Positions 46,063-55,953 of a stretch of DNA of 64,000 nt are shown in pieces. Source of the DNA: Parasphingorhabdus marina DSM 22363 (GTDB taxonomy: Bacteria; Pseudomonadota; Alphaproteobacteria; Sphingomonadales; Sphingomonadaceae); NCBI RefSeq assembly GCF_900128895.1, contig NZ_FSQW01000001.1, positions 62,001 to 126,000 of the forward strand, given 5' to 3'. Each line of letters starts with the position of its first letter. Positions within the stretch are counted from its first letter, which is position 1. The translations under genes and the position numbers were made by a program. Below the pieces are notes generated by a model. The model ran no database searches and was not told the DNA's origin. It saw nothing but the letters and a program-made list of their open reading frames with translations.

Positions 46063-46351
46063 GAGTCTTTTTTTGAACCTCAAGCGCCGGGCGCGGGCAT
46101 CCGCCCGCTTGGCTTTCCTCGCATAAGCTCGGGCGCGCAGTCGCGCTTGCCTCGCTGCGCTCGGTTCACCGATCTATCGAGAGGGCACTAATCCGACGCG
46201 ATGCGGAGGCAAGGCCGACCGGCCGCCGCGCCTTATTGGCGCGTAGCCAAGGCGACGGATGTCGCCGCCCGGCGCTTGAGGTCTAAAAAAGACTCTTCCG
46301 CGCCCGGCGCCTGAGGTTCAAAAAAGAATCTCCGGCGATTGAGGTCTAAAA
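46063..46351. repeat. Multi-hairpin dispersed repeat, copy C
   Basis: Same orientation as copy B. The left arm (46078-46164) has GCGGGC-ATCC-GCCCGC and GCGCG-CAGT-CGCGC. The centre is again exactly 28 nt (46165-46192). The right arm has GGCC-GACC-GGCC, CGCGCC-TTATT-GGCGCG and GGCGAC-GGAT-GTCGCC. Three tail units with TGAGGT and A-runs follow, ending 12 nt behind the thioesterase stop. Confidence 0.9.
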
Positions 46352-46362
46352 TATTTCCCCGT

Positions 46363-46773
46363 TCACAAAACAATCTGCGTCTGGGTCACCACCGCCACCA
46401 GCGTGCCGTCCGCCAGCGTGATCCGTGTCTGCCAGACCGACTGGCGCCGCCCGACTTTCAGCGGAGTTGCCTCACCAAATACCGTCTGGCCTTCCGGCGC
46501 AGCGCTGAGGAAATTGGTCTTGCTTTCCGAGGTAGTGGTCCCGTTCGATCCTTCGGGCAGATTGGCAAAGCCGCCAAAGGCACCCAGCACATCAGCAAAG
46601 GTCATCACCGCACCGCCATGAATTGACGGCGTCCCGCGGCCATTGCCAGCCGTACAGATTTCCGGCCGCACCAGCATCTGCCCGACAATCCGGTCCTTGC
46701 TCATCTCGGTTATTTCAATACCCATTGTCTTGGCAAAAGGTACCATGTCGGCAGGATTGGTCATCGGGATCAC
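46363..46773 (-). CDS. PaaI-like hotdog thioesterase
   Basis: A 136-residue hotdog-fold acyl-CoA thioesterase. The catalytic-helix region is GRGTPSIHGGAVMTFADVLGAFGGFAN (HGG motif of the PaaI group), followed by TTTSESKTNFLSAAPEGQTVFGEATPLKVGRRQSVWQTRITLADGTLVAVVTQTQ. The upstream end collides with the extended reading frame of the second GxxExxY gene. ATG at 46773 or 46764 are both possible starts. The substrate is unknown. Confidence 0.9.
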   Translation of the reverse strand: MIPMTNPADMVPFAKTMGIEITEMSKDRIVGQMLVRPEICTAGNGRGTPSIHGGAVMTFADVLGAFGGFANLPEGSNGTTTSESKTNFLSAAPEGQTVFGEATPLKVGRRQSVWQTRITLADGTLVAVVTQTQIVL

Positions 46774-47200
46774 CTTGTTCGGTTTGATTCACGCGAAGGC
46801 GCGAAGAAGCGAAGTCACTATGGTTGTTGACGATACGTTTGCAACCTTCCTTGAATGTCGGGGCGCCGAAATTCATCAAAAGACCGAGCGGCAATTGCAT
46901 CAAACGCAAATAGGTCAGAACCTGCTTTGCATGCACGGGCATGTGCCGCTCGGTAGATTTCAACTCAATCAGCAGCTTGTTCCCGACAACAATATCAGCC
47001 CGAAATCCTTCCCGCAGGATTATTCCATCATGTTCAATCCTGACCGGTTTTTGCCGGTCGACTTGCAATCCATGCCCGGCCAGGGCGTTGGCCATCAATG
47101 CCTCATATACGCTTTCCAGCAGTCCCGGACCAAGGTCTACATGCAGCTTGTAACCGCAATTCACCGCAATTTCGGAAAGCCTTTCAACAGAATGTTCCAT
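46715..47200 (-). CDS. GxxExxY protein (PDDEXK_3), copy 2, C-terminally extended
   Basis: This has the same family blocks as copy 1: LGPGLLESVYEAL, REGFRADIVV, LLIELKSTERH, HAKQVLTYLRLMQLPLGLLMNFG. The conserved part ends near CKRIVNNH. In copy 1 a stop follows within a few codons in the terminal repeat; here no stop is present. The frame runs through the repeat (translated DFASSRLRVN) and on into the start of the thioesterase gene, adding about 35 unrelated residues. Start ATG at 47200. Confidence 0.85.
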   Translation of the reverse strand: MEHSVERLSEIAVNCGYKLHVDLGPGLLESVYEALMANALAGHGLQVDRQKPVRIEHDGIILREGFRADIVVGNKLLIELKSTERHMPVHAKQVLTYLRLMQLPLGLLMNFGAPTFKEGCKRIVNNHSDFASSRLRVNQTEQGDPDDQSCRHGTFCQDNGY

Positions 47201-47232
47201 GGGCTTATCTTCGCATTCTTCGCGCCTTCGCG
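46789..47232. mobile_element. GxxExxY cassette copy 2 with terminal inverted repeats
   Basis: A 444-bp unit of the same design as copy 1. The left end contains CACGCGAAGGCGCGAAGAAG (46789-46814). The right end (47209-47232) is the complement of CGCGAAGGCGCGAAGAA plus GCGAAG with one extra base. The shared core between both copies is CGCGAAGscGCGAAG. It lies between the divergent thioesterase and gyrB genes. Confidence 0.72.
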
Positions 47233-47339
47233 CGACAAGAAACGGAAGAATGTCCTTTTATGGTAACCATCTGTTTTTATTGGCTTATAATATCCGAAAA
47301 TCCAACAAATTCCTTGGGTTTCCCGGGCCAAAGGTCTAA

Positions 47340-49874
<2,535 letters not shown>

Positions 49875-49888
49875 TTGGGCGGAGCCCG

Positions 49889-49917
49889 ATGTCCGCTTTG
49901 GGTGCAAAAGCGGGCAT
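49889..49917. repeat. REP-like hairpin behind gyrB
   Basis: ATGTCCGCTTT and AAAGCGGGCAT form an 11-bp stem (one T-G pair) with a 7-nt loop. There is no T-run. It lies between the convergent gyrB and tetR genes and resembles a dispersed TGTCCGCTTT palindrome known from sphingomonads; it may help to end transcription from both sides. Confidence 0.6.
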
Positions 49918-49932
49918 TGGTTGGAACAATCG

Positions 49933-50544
49933 TCACGTTGGACATTCAACTCCCAATTTTGCACTTATCAAGCTCATCAGCATGTCCGCATATCGACGCA
50001 TTTCGTCTGCATCAGTGATTTTCCGAGAAATGGACCAGAGGCCTAGTACTGATGTGGTCGTAAACTCGGCAAGAGCAATGACATCCTGATCGCTCAATGC
50101 GCCAGTCAAAGCGTTTTCACGCTCAAACACCGTCCGAAATCCATTGGTGAGACGGGTGGTATGGAAATCAAGATATTGCTTGGTTTCCTTATCCGCGGGG
50201 TCGAGCTGCGCCAAGGTATTAACGACCAGGCATCCCCGCATTGGGCCATCAAACGATTCCTGACTTGCAATACCATCTTCCAAAAACTGTTTGATCTCGG
50301 AAAGTTTTGCCCCCTCGGCTTCAACCCGTGCAAACTTTGGCGTGACCGCCACTTCCTGATAGCGGGCAAGACAGGCATGGAAGAGCTCGCGCTTTCCCTT
50401 GAAGTCACTGTAAATCGAACCCCGGCTGACCCCTGTTTCTTGAACCAGGTCACCCATTGATATCGCCTGAAAGCCGACGTTCCAGAATGCTGCAAGAGCA
50501 TTGTCCACAAGGTCGGTGCGGGACTGAGATATAGGTCTTGGCAT
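49933..50544 (-). CDS. TetR/AcrR-family regulator next to haloalkane dehalogenase
   Basis: A 203-residue repressor with the N-terminal HTH: LVDNALAAFWNVGFQAISMGDLVQETGVSRGSIYSDFKGKRELFHACL. The C-terminal part (AMRGCL-like GPMRGCLVVNTLAQLDPADKE) is common in TetR proteins near redox or xenobiotic genes. I use ATG 50544 (MPRPISQS). The 28-nt palindrome directly upstream is probably its operator, controlling itself and the divergent dehalogenase gene. Lower in GC than its core neighbours. Confidence 0.92.
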   Translation of the reverse strand: MPRPISQSRTDLVDNALAAFWNVGFQAISMGDLVQETGVSRGSIYSDFKGKRELFHACLARYQEVAVTPKFARVEAEGAKLSEIKQFLEDGIASQESFDGPMRGCLVVNTLAQLDPADKETKQYLDFHTTRLTNGFRTVFERENALTGALSDQDVIALAEFTTTSVLGLWSISRKITDADEMRRYADMLMSLISAKLGVECPT

Positions 50545-50552
50545 ATGCCACC

Positions 50553-50580
50553 TTGTAATGGAACGATCATTCCAATACAA
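50553..50580. promoter_or_regulatory. TetR operator candidate between regulator and dehalogenase
   Basis: A 28-nt imperfect palindrome with core TGGAACGATCATTCCA and outer arms TTGTA and TACAA. Most positions are symmetric. It is 9 nt upstream of the tetR start and 36 nt upstream of the dehalogenase start, a position that would block both promoters. Confidence 0.7.
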
Positions 50581-50616
50581 GCTACTTCGACTCACCCATC
50601 AGTTTAGGAGCACATC

Positions 50617-51492
50617 ATGGCGACCGCCTTTCGTGACAAGAAAAAATTCCAGACGGTTCACGGCAAACAAATGGCCTATATCGACGAGGGTGAAGGAGAT
50701 CCGATTGTTTTCCTGCATGGAAATCCTACGTCATCATATCTCTGGCGAAACATCATGCCGCATCTTGCCGGTCGAGGCCGCCTGATTGCACCTGACCTCA
50801 TCGGCATGGGGGATTCTGATAAGCTCGATAACAGTGGGCCAGACAGTTATACCTTTGTGGAGCACCGCCAATATCTGTTCACATTGCTTGATCAACTCGG
50901 CGTGAAGGAGAATGTAACGCTCGTCATTCACGACTGGGGATCGGGGCTGGGATTTCACTGGGCGCATCAAAACCCGAATGCGGTCAAAGGCATCGCCTTC
51001 ATGGAAGCTATCGTTGCTCCCATTCCGAGTTGGGAGAGCTTTCCACCAGATTTTGCTGAAGTTTTTGGAGGGTTCCGCTCACCTAGCGGCGAAGAGATGG
51101 TGCTTCAAAACAATATGTTTATTGAAGCTATCCTGCCGGGCGCAATTTTGCGTCAGCTCACCGGCGAAGAGATGACCGAATATCGCAGGCCCTTTGCCAA
51201 TCCGGGCGAAAATCGCCGACCGACCCTGACATGGCCGCGCCAGATTCCTATCGCTGGGGAACCCGCTGATGTCGTTGAAATTGTCAGCCAATATAATGCG
51301 TGGCTGGCTGAAACACAGATTCCGAAACTGTTCGTCAATGCCGAACCGGGTGCTCTGATCGTCGGGCCTGTAAGAGATATGGTGCGCTCATGGCCCAATC
51401 TCAGCGAAGTGACTGTCGCCGGAACCCATTTCATCCAGGAAGACTCTCCTGAAGAGATTGGGAAAGCAATTGCAGATTGGCTGCCAGACTGA
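50617..51492 (+). CDS. Haloalkane dehalogenase, LinB-like (HLD-II)
   Basis: This enzyme cleaves carbon-halogen bonds in haloalkanes hydrolytically. The 291-residue alpha/beta hydrolase shows all HLD-II residues: Asn36 in [10 protein letters not shown], nucleophile Asp106 and Trp107 in [11 protein letters not shown], acid Glu130 in AFMEAI, and His271 in [10 protein letters not shown]. Blocks such as [21 protein letters not shown] and [12 protein letters not shown] are nearly as in LinB of lindane-degrading sphingomonads. AGGAG is the ribosome site. No other lin gene or IS6100 is nearby. Natural substrate unknown. Confidence 0.95.
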   Translation: MATAFRDKKKFQTVHGKQMAYIDEGEGDPIVFLHGNPTSSYLWRNIMPHLAGRGRLIAPDLIGMGDSDKLDNSGPDSYTFVEHRQYLFTLLDQLGVKENVTLVIHDWGSGLGFHWAHQNPNAVKGIAFMEAIVAPIPSWESFPPDFAEVFGGFRSPSGEEMVLQNNMFIEAILPGAILRQLTGEEMTEYRRPFANPGENRRPTLTWPRQIPIAGEPADVVEIVSQYNAWLAETQIPKLFVNAEPGALIVGPVRDMVRSWPNLSEVTVAGTHFIQEDSPEEIGKAIADWLPD

Positions 51493-51519
51493 ATGTGAGT
51501 TCAACACAGGAGTTAAACA

Positions 51520-51927
51520 ATGCCCATTTCAGCACAATGTGCATGCAAATCCGTTTCGATAGAGTTAGCCGGTGATCCAATAAGATGCTTCGTTTGCCAT
51601 TGTGACTACTGCCAGCGAATGACGGGTTCCGTGGGGAATGCCGTTGCGGTTTTTCCGGAAACAGACGTTGTCAGAATGTCAGATGCTCATGAACTCGATC
51701 CTCAAATGCCCAAATGGCCGGGGGTGAAGAGGTATGTTTGTCCTGAATGCTATTCTAATGTGCATTGGGTGAACCCAAAAGCCTATCCCGGGATGCGACT
51801 GGTCTCTCTCGGATGCTTCGATGATCCATCGGCCTTCAAACTTTCAAGCACCGTGCAAAATCAGCACCGGCCAACATGGTGCCCCGAATTGGATGCTTCC
51901 GAAGCGTTTGAAGCATATCCCGGATAA
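51520..51927 (+). CDS. GFA-family zinc protein
   Basis: A 135-residue Gfa-fold protein with QCACKSVSIELAG, CFVCHCDYCQRMTGS and YVCPECYSNVHW as zinc-site cysteines. It differs from the GFA protein at 32.4 kb. It starts 27 nt after the dehalogenase stop with AGGAG 7 nt before its ATG, so it is probably part of the dehalogenase operon; some GFA proteins use glutathione adducts, which could suit aldehyde products, but this is inference. Confidence 0.88.
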   Translation: MPISAQCACKSVSIELAGDPIRCFVCHCDYCQRMTGSVGNAVAVFPETDVVRMSDAHELDPQMPKWPGVKRYVCPECYSNVHWVNPKAYPGMRLVSLGCFDDPSAFKLSSTVQNQHRPTWCPELDASEAFEAYPG

Positions 51928-51944
51928 TCTGAAAAAGTAGTTCA

Positions 51945-52277
51945 ATGTCAAATCATGCCTACATGATAACCAACGAGCTTTGGACCTGGACCAGCGAAAA
52001 CCGTCGCGGCAACTATCATTTTCTGTCTGTACCCGATGATATTGAGAAAGAGATTCGGACACACGCCGCAGTCAGGCGACTGGAACTCGGGCTGCCGACA
52101 AAGCGCGGCTGGGGCGCGGTGAAGGTGGAGGCAACGATTGGCAAGACGGTTTGGCAGACATCGATGTTTCCGGGAATTGATGAGAATGCCTATGTGCTTC
52201 CTGTTAAAGCCTCGGTGCGTAAGGCAGAAGGCATCGTCGTGGGAAATAAGGTTTCTTGCAAGCTAGAACTGCTATGA
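51945..52277 (+). CDS. DUF1905 domain protein
   Basis: A 110-residue protein with the DUF1905 pattern: a start with LWTWTSENRRGNYHFLSVPDDIEKEIRTHA, then RRGWGAVKVEATIGKTVWQTSMFP in the form KRGWGAVKVEATIG, and YVLPVKASVRKAEGIVVGNKVSCKLEL. The function is unknown. The gene follows the GFA gene by 17 nt with a weak ribosome site. Its composition matches the lower-GC dehalogenase island, and it seems to be the last gene of it. The next 231 nt contain no gene. Confidence 0.88.
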   Translation: MSNHAYMITNELWTWTSENRRGNYHFLSVPDDIEKEIRTHAAVRRLELGLPTKRGWGAVKVEATIGKTVWQTSMFPGIDENAYVLPVKASVRKAEGIVVGNKVSCKLELL

Positions 52278-52508
52278 CGCCTGATTGATGGACTGGCATG
52301 CATAGCGGTTGCTTAGTATTATTCAGAAGCAAGTTTGACTGCGCTCCTGGGTATTAAGATCCAGGAAGGTGGTCCGGTTTGACCTTCAAGAACCCGCCGT
52401 GAGACATAGTAACAACAAATACCCGCTTTCGGGACAATGCAGATTTAACTCCCTGCCTGCAACAACACACGGTTCCCCAACAGAACAAATTGGTGATAAC
52501 AGCGCTCC

Positions 52509-52925
52509 ATGCCCCATCATACCAACAGCCTTACCATTGCCACCCACGGCCCGTCACTGACCGAATTCACCCGCGAAGCCGCAGACTGGGTGGCGGAGAC
52601 AGAGATCGCCACCGGCCTGTTGACACTCTTCTGTCGTCACACCTCCGCATCGCTGGTCATTCAGGAAAATGCCGCACCGGAAGTGCAGGATGATCTTGTC
52701 GCCGCCTTTGATCGATTGGCACCGGAGGGATCGCATTACCTGCATGACAGTGAAGGACCGGACGACATGCCGGCCCATGTCAAGGCAGCATTGACCCAGA
52801 CGCATCTTGCCATCCCGGTGGTGGCAGGCCGGCTGGTGCTGGGCACATGGCAGGGCATCTATCTGTTCGAACATCGCCGCCACCCGCATCAGCGGGAAGT
52901 GGTCCTGCACCTGTCCGGGGACTAG
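52509..52925 (+). CDS. YjbQ / UPF0047 family protein
   Basis: A 138-residue protein of the YjbQ family, which shows weak thiamine-phosphate synthase activity in E. coli. Typical blocks are GLLTLFCRHTSASLVIQENA, GSHYLHDSEGPDDMPAHVKAAL, and LVLGTWQGIYLFEHRRHPHQREV. The stop codon is part of a CTAG palindrome shared with the convergent serine hydrolase. The ribosome site is weak. Confidence 0.93.
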   Translation: MPHHTNSLTIATHGPSLTEFTREAADWVAETEIATGLLTLFCRHTSASLVIQENAAPEVQDDLVAAFDRLAPEGSHYLHDSEGPDDMPAHVKAALTQTHLAIPVVAGRLVLGTWQGIYLFEHRRHPHQREVVLHLSGD

Positions 52926-54397
52926 GCTCGACCTGCTCCCCAGCGCAAAAACGGCCGCACAGCGGCCCAGAACAGCGCAAGATAGCCCCCGGTCTGGAGC
53001 AACAGGCCGAGGTCCGGGTTGAACAGCGATATTGCCGACATGGGCGCGCCGTTGGCCCGGGGAATCCCAAACAAAAGCAGCCAGGCAATTCCCGCAAGGA
53101 TCAGCGACGGCAGAAGCAGTCGTGTGATCGTCGAACTGGACCGGAATTTGCCGCTCACCGGAACAAGCTTTTTGCGGATGGTGAGGAATCCGATCATCAC
53201 CATGACCATGAACAGCGGGAACAGGCAGATCCCGAAATAGGCGATCCGGGACAGGATATCGGGAGAAGCCGGTGGCACTGGTTGACCCATCATCAGGTTA
53301 CCCACTCCCCAGGTCAGGCGGCCAATCTCCCTGTTGCCAAAACTCGTGGTGGCATTGGCCAGCACCACGAAGCCATATCGGTGTTCCGGCGAGAAACCGG
53401 CGATCGATTGATAGCCGGGATTGCTGCCGGTATGAAAGACCAGCCGGTCGTCGTCAAAATCGCGGACAAACCAGCCCAGCGCATATCGGGCGGACGACCC
53501 GGGCTCCGAAGGGGTCAGCATTTGATCCTGCATTTCGGGTGACAGGAAATGGCCATCGCGATTGAGAAAATGGATCAGAAATCCAGCCAGGTCCCGGCTC
53601 GAGGCATGCACGCCGCCTTGCGCGACCACGGCGCGGCCAATCTCGCCGCGATAGAGCTGTGGCCGTGTCAGCCAGTAGCGATGCCCCAGCGCCGCGCCTG
53701 CGGTACCCGGCTGCAACTGCCCTGCCCCACTGTCCGGCATGGTTTCCGGGGTAATGATGCTGGCAGTGACCGCGTCTTCATAGGGCCGACCGCCAAGCTG
53801 CTCGAGCAGCAGCCCGAGTATCTGATAATTGGCGTTGGAATATTGGTACCGGGCACCGGGAGCCGAGACCAGTTGCAAATTCGCCATGTCGCGTACCACT
53901 TGCTCCAGCGCGTCTGCCGCATTGCTGACACCGTCCTGGTTGCGGTTGCCGTCAAACATCGAAAGTCCGCTGCGATGGCTGAGCAGATGGCGGATGGTGA
54001 TCGCGTCAGACCTGGATTTTTCCCGGGTCCGGAACCAAGGCAAATGCTGCACGACCGGGTCATCAAGACCCAGCACGCCCTGGTCCGCCAGTTGCAAAAT
54101 GGCGGTTGCGGTAAATGGCTTGCTGATCGATCCGATCATGAACGCGGTATTTTCGGTCACCGGCTCGCCTTCGGCATGTGTCACGCCAAAGCCCCTGGCA
54201 TGCACAATCTCGCCATCCGCGATCAGCGCAATGGCAACACCCGGGACAGCCAGATCTGCCATGCGCTGTTCGACGAAGCTGTCAATTTCGGCGATCCGCT
54301 CTGCGGTTAGCGGCGGCGGAGCGGACTGGGCAGGAGCGAGGGCAAGGACGACCGAGAGCCAGATGGCCAAGACAGAGCGAAGTTGCGATCCCGACAT
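52922..54397 (-). CDS. Serine hydrolase of the class C beta-lactamase / PBP4* family with C-terminal membrane segments
   Basis: About 491 residues: signal peptide (to AQSA), then the serine-hydrolase domain with SISK in MIGSISKPFTATAIL, the tyrosine motif YSN in QYSNANYQILG, and HTG in VFHTGSNPGYQS. After residue 370 there are about three hydrophobic segments (IAYFGICLFPLFMVMVMIGF, LLLPSLILAGIAWLLLFGI, and GGYLALFWAAV), so the enzyme is anchored. Likely a D,D-peptidase or esterase. GGGGA precedes the ATG at 54397. The stop is shared with yjbQ (CTAG). Confidence 0.88.
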   Translation of the reverse strand: MSGSQLRSVLAIWLSVVLALAPAQSAPPPLTAERIAEIDSFVEQRMADLAVPGVAIALIADGEIVHARGFGVTHAEGEPVTENTAFMIGSISKPFTATAILQLADQGVLGLDDPVVQHLPWFRTREKSRSDAITIRHLLSHRSGLSMFDGNRNQDGVSNAADALEQVVRDMANLQLVSAPGARYQYSNANYQILGLLLEQLGGRPYEDAVTASIITPETMPDSGAGQLQPGTAGAALGHRYWLTRPQLYRGEIGRAVVAQGGVHASSRDLAGFLIHFLNRDGHFLSPEMQDQMLTPSEPGSSARYALGWFVRDFDDDRLVFHTGSNPGYQSIAGFSPEHRYGFVVLANATTSFGNREIGRLTWGVGNLMMGQPVPPASPDILSRIAYFGICLFPLFMVMVMIGFLTIRKKLVPVSGKFRSSSTITRLLLPSLILAGIAWLLLFGIPRANGAPMSAISLFNPDLGLLLQTGGYLALFWAAVRPFLRWGAGRA

Positions 54398-54690
54398 TCC
54401 ATTCCCCGATTGCCTCCTGGGCATAGGACAAATGCGAAGCGCTTGCCCAGCGAAAAAGCGCGATTGGGAAATCCCACCTTGCTGTTGATCGAACAGAACC
54501 GGCCATTGGTCGATGCCTGGCTGCGCTGATCGACGGCCGAATCACGCCGGTCGACATCAACTTTCCAATATCTCTGGACTGACCAGAATGGTCAGTGCCG
54601 GATGCCGGGAGGGCGCTCGGCGGCCAATAATCCGTCAGGAATTACATCCCGGCATGCACCGGCACCGATGGGGGCATCGGGAGGGACATG

Positions 54691-55953
54691 ATGGGGAATC
54701 CGCAGCTTAAGGAGACAACTCGCAGCGCCTTGCGTGCGGCGGAGGAGGGCGACCCGGAACGGGGCGTCAAACTGGAAAGGGCGCTCGAAACCGACCCCTA
54801 TAACGGTGCCCTGATCATCCAGCATGCTGTGGCACGGGTGGATTCCGGAGACCGCGATCCGTTCGCACATCTCACCGATATCATCCGCCGCGCGCCGGAC
54901 TGGGTGGACGGCCATGCCGCACTGGCACGGCTGCGCTGGGAGACCGGGGATCGGGAAAATTTCCTCTTTGATCTCGAACAGGCACTCGGGCAACAGCCGA
55001 AAAATCCCGCATTATGGAACCTTTACATTGACCTGCTGGCGGCCGTCGAACGCTTCGAAGAGGCTGCTGATGGGGCCCGGGCCGCGATCAATGCCGGCTT
55101 TGCGGATCCCGTGCTGCAATTGATCGAAGCCATGCATGCCGGTTCGGCCGGCGACCACCGACGCGCCATGCAGCTTTTCGCCGAACTGCCAGACCAACTC
55201 ACCGGGCGCGCTGTCAACGAGGCCCGGCAGCACATGCGGATGAACCAGCTCGACCGGGCTTCCGTCCTGCTCGATCAGGCGCGGGAGGAAAATCCCGAGG
55301 ACCTGACCGCCTGGGCGCTCACCGAATTGATCTGGAGATCCCGCAAGGACCCCCGCCATGACTGGCTGTTCCGGAATGGGGGGCTGATTTCCTTTGCCCC
55401 GGTTGGTCTGGACGACACAGAGCTGGAAGACCTGACGGCCCTTCTCGAAAAATTGCACGCGTCCCAGTATCAGCCGGTCGGCCAGAGCGTCCGCAACGGG
55501 ACCCAGACCCGGGGAAATCTGCAGCGCAACAGAAATCCGCTGCTCGTCCATCTGTTCAATCGCCTGCAATCGGCCGTCGATACCTGGTTCGCAACCCTGC
55601 CCGATCCTGATCCCGCGCATCCACTATTGAAGCATCGACAGTCAGCGATCAGGATTACGGGCGGCTGGTCGATCCGTGCCACCGCCGGTGGCTATCACAC
55701 CAGCCATCTGCACCCGGGCGGCAAGATCAGCTCGGCCTGCTATATCAGCATACCCGAACTGAATGACAAGGAGCGGGCCGGCCACTTGCAACTGGGCCAC
55801 CCGCCAAAAGACATCCCCATGGCGCTTGAACCGGTTCATATGATCAAGCCGCGCGCCGGTCATCTCGCGCTTTTCCCGAGTTTTCTGTATCATGGAACGG
55901 TCCCGTTTTCCTGCTCCGGGCAGCGCATGACGGTCGCATTTGACGCGGCCTAG
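54691..55953 (+). CDS. TPR protein with C-terminal 2OG-Fe(II) oxygenase domain
   Basis: A protein of about 420 residues. The N-terminal two thirds are TPR-like (EEGDPERGVKLERALETDPYNGALI, DGHAALARLRWETGDRENFLFDLEQALGQQP). The C-terminal 150 residues match the putative 2OG-Fe(II) oxygenase family PF13759: YHTSHLHPGGKISSACYISIP, LGHPPKDIP, and PRAGHLALFPSFLYHGTVPFSCSGQRMTVAFD with metal-binding histidines and the Arg that binds 2-oxoglutarate. The target is unknown. The second of two ATGs (54691) has GGAGG at 6 nt. It shares its stop (CTAG) with the DNA ligase gene. Confidence 0.85.
   Translation: MGNPQLKETTRSALRAAEEGDPERGVKLERALETDPYNGALIIQHAVARVDSGDRDPFAHLTDIIRRAPDWVDGHAALARLRWETGDRENFLFDLEQALGQQPKNPALWNLYIDLLAAVERFEEAADGARAAINAGFADPVLQLIEAMHAGSAGDHRRAMQLFAELPDQLTGRAVNEARQHMRMNQLDRASVLLDQAREENPEDLTAWALTELIWRSRKDPRHDWLFRNGGLISFAPVGLDDTELEDLTALLEKLHASQYQPVGQSVRNGTQTRGNLQRNRNPLLVHLFNRLQSAVDTWFATLPDPDPAHPLLKHRQSAIRITGGWSIRATAGGYHTSHLHPGGKISSACYISIPELNDKERAGHLQLGHPPKDIPMALEPVHMIKPRAGHLALFPSFLYHGTVPFSCSGQRMTVAFDAA

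Noticed and set aside
46063-46351. CRISPR array
   Set aside because: The repeated blocks are inverted arms and tail units of a palindromic element, not direct repeats with uniform unique spacers, and no cas gene is present.
44857-47232. Classical insertion sequence
   Set aside because: Inverted repeats are present, but there is no transposase, no visible target-site duplication, and the single gene is a GxxExxY protein.
46643-47266. A 207-codon plus-strand frame over the second GxxExxY gene
   Set aside because: The minus strand carries the conserved GxxExxY and PD-(D/E)XK motifs in both cassette copies, so the plus frame is a shadow; the same holds for the plus frame at 44830-45357.
49889-49917. 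Intrinsic terminator behind gyrB
   Set aside because: The stem is strong but no T-run follows on either strand; kept only as a REP-like hairpin.
52278-52508. Small RNA or attenuator between DUF1905 and yjbQ
   Set aside because: Only short 5-6 bp inverted repeats (CCTGG/CCAGG, GAAGGT/ACCTTC) are visible; too weak to call a structure. I see no gene here.
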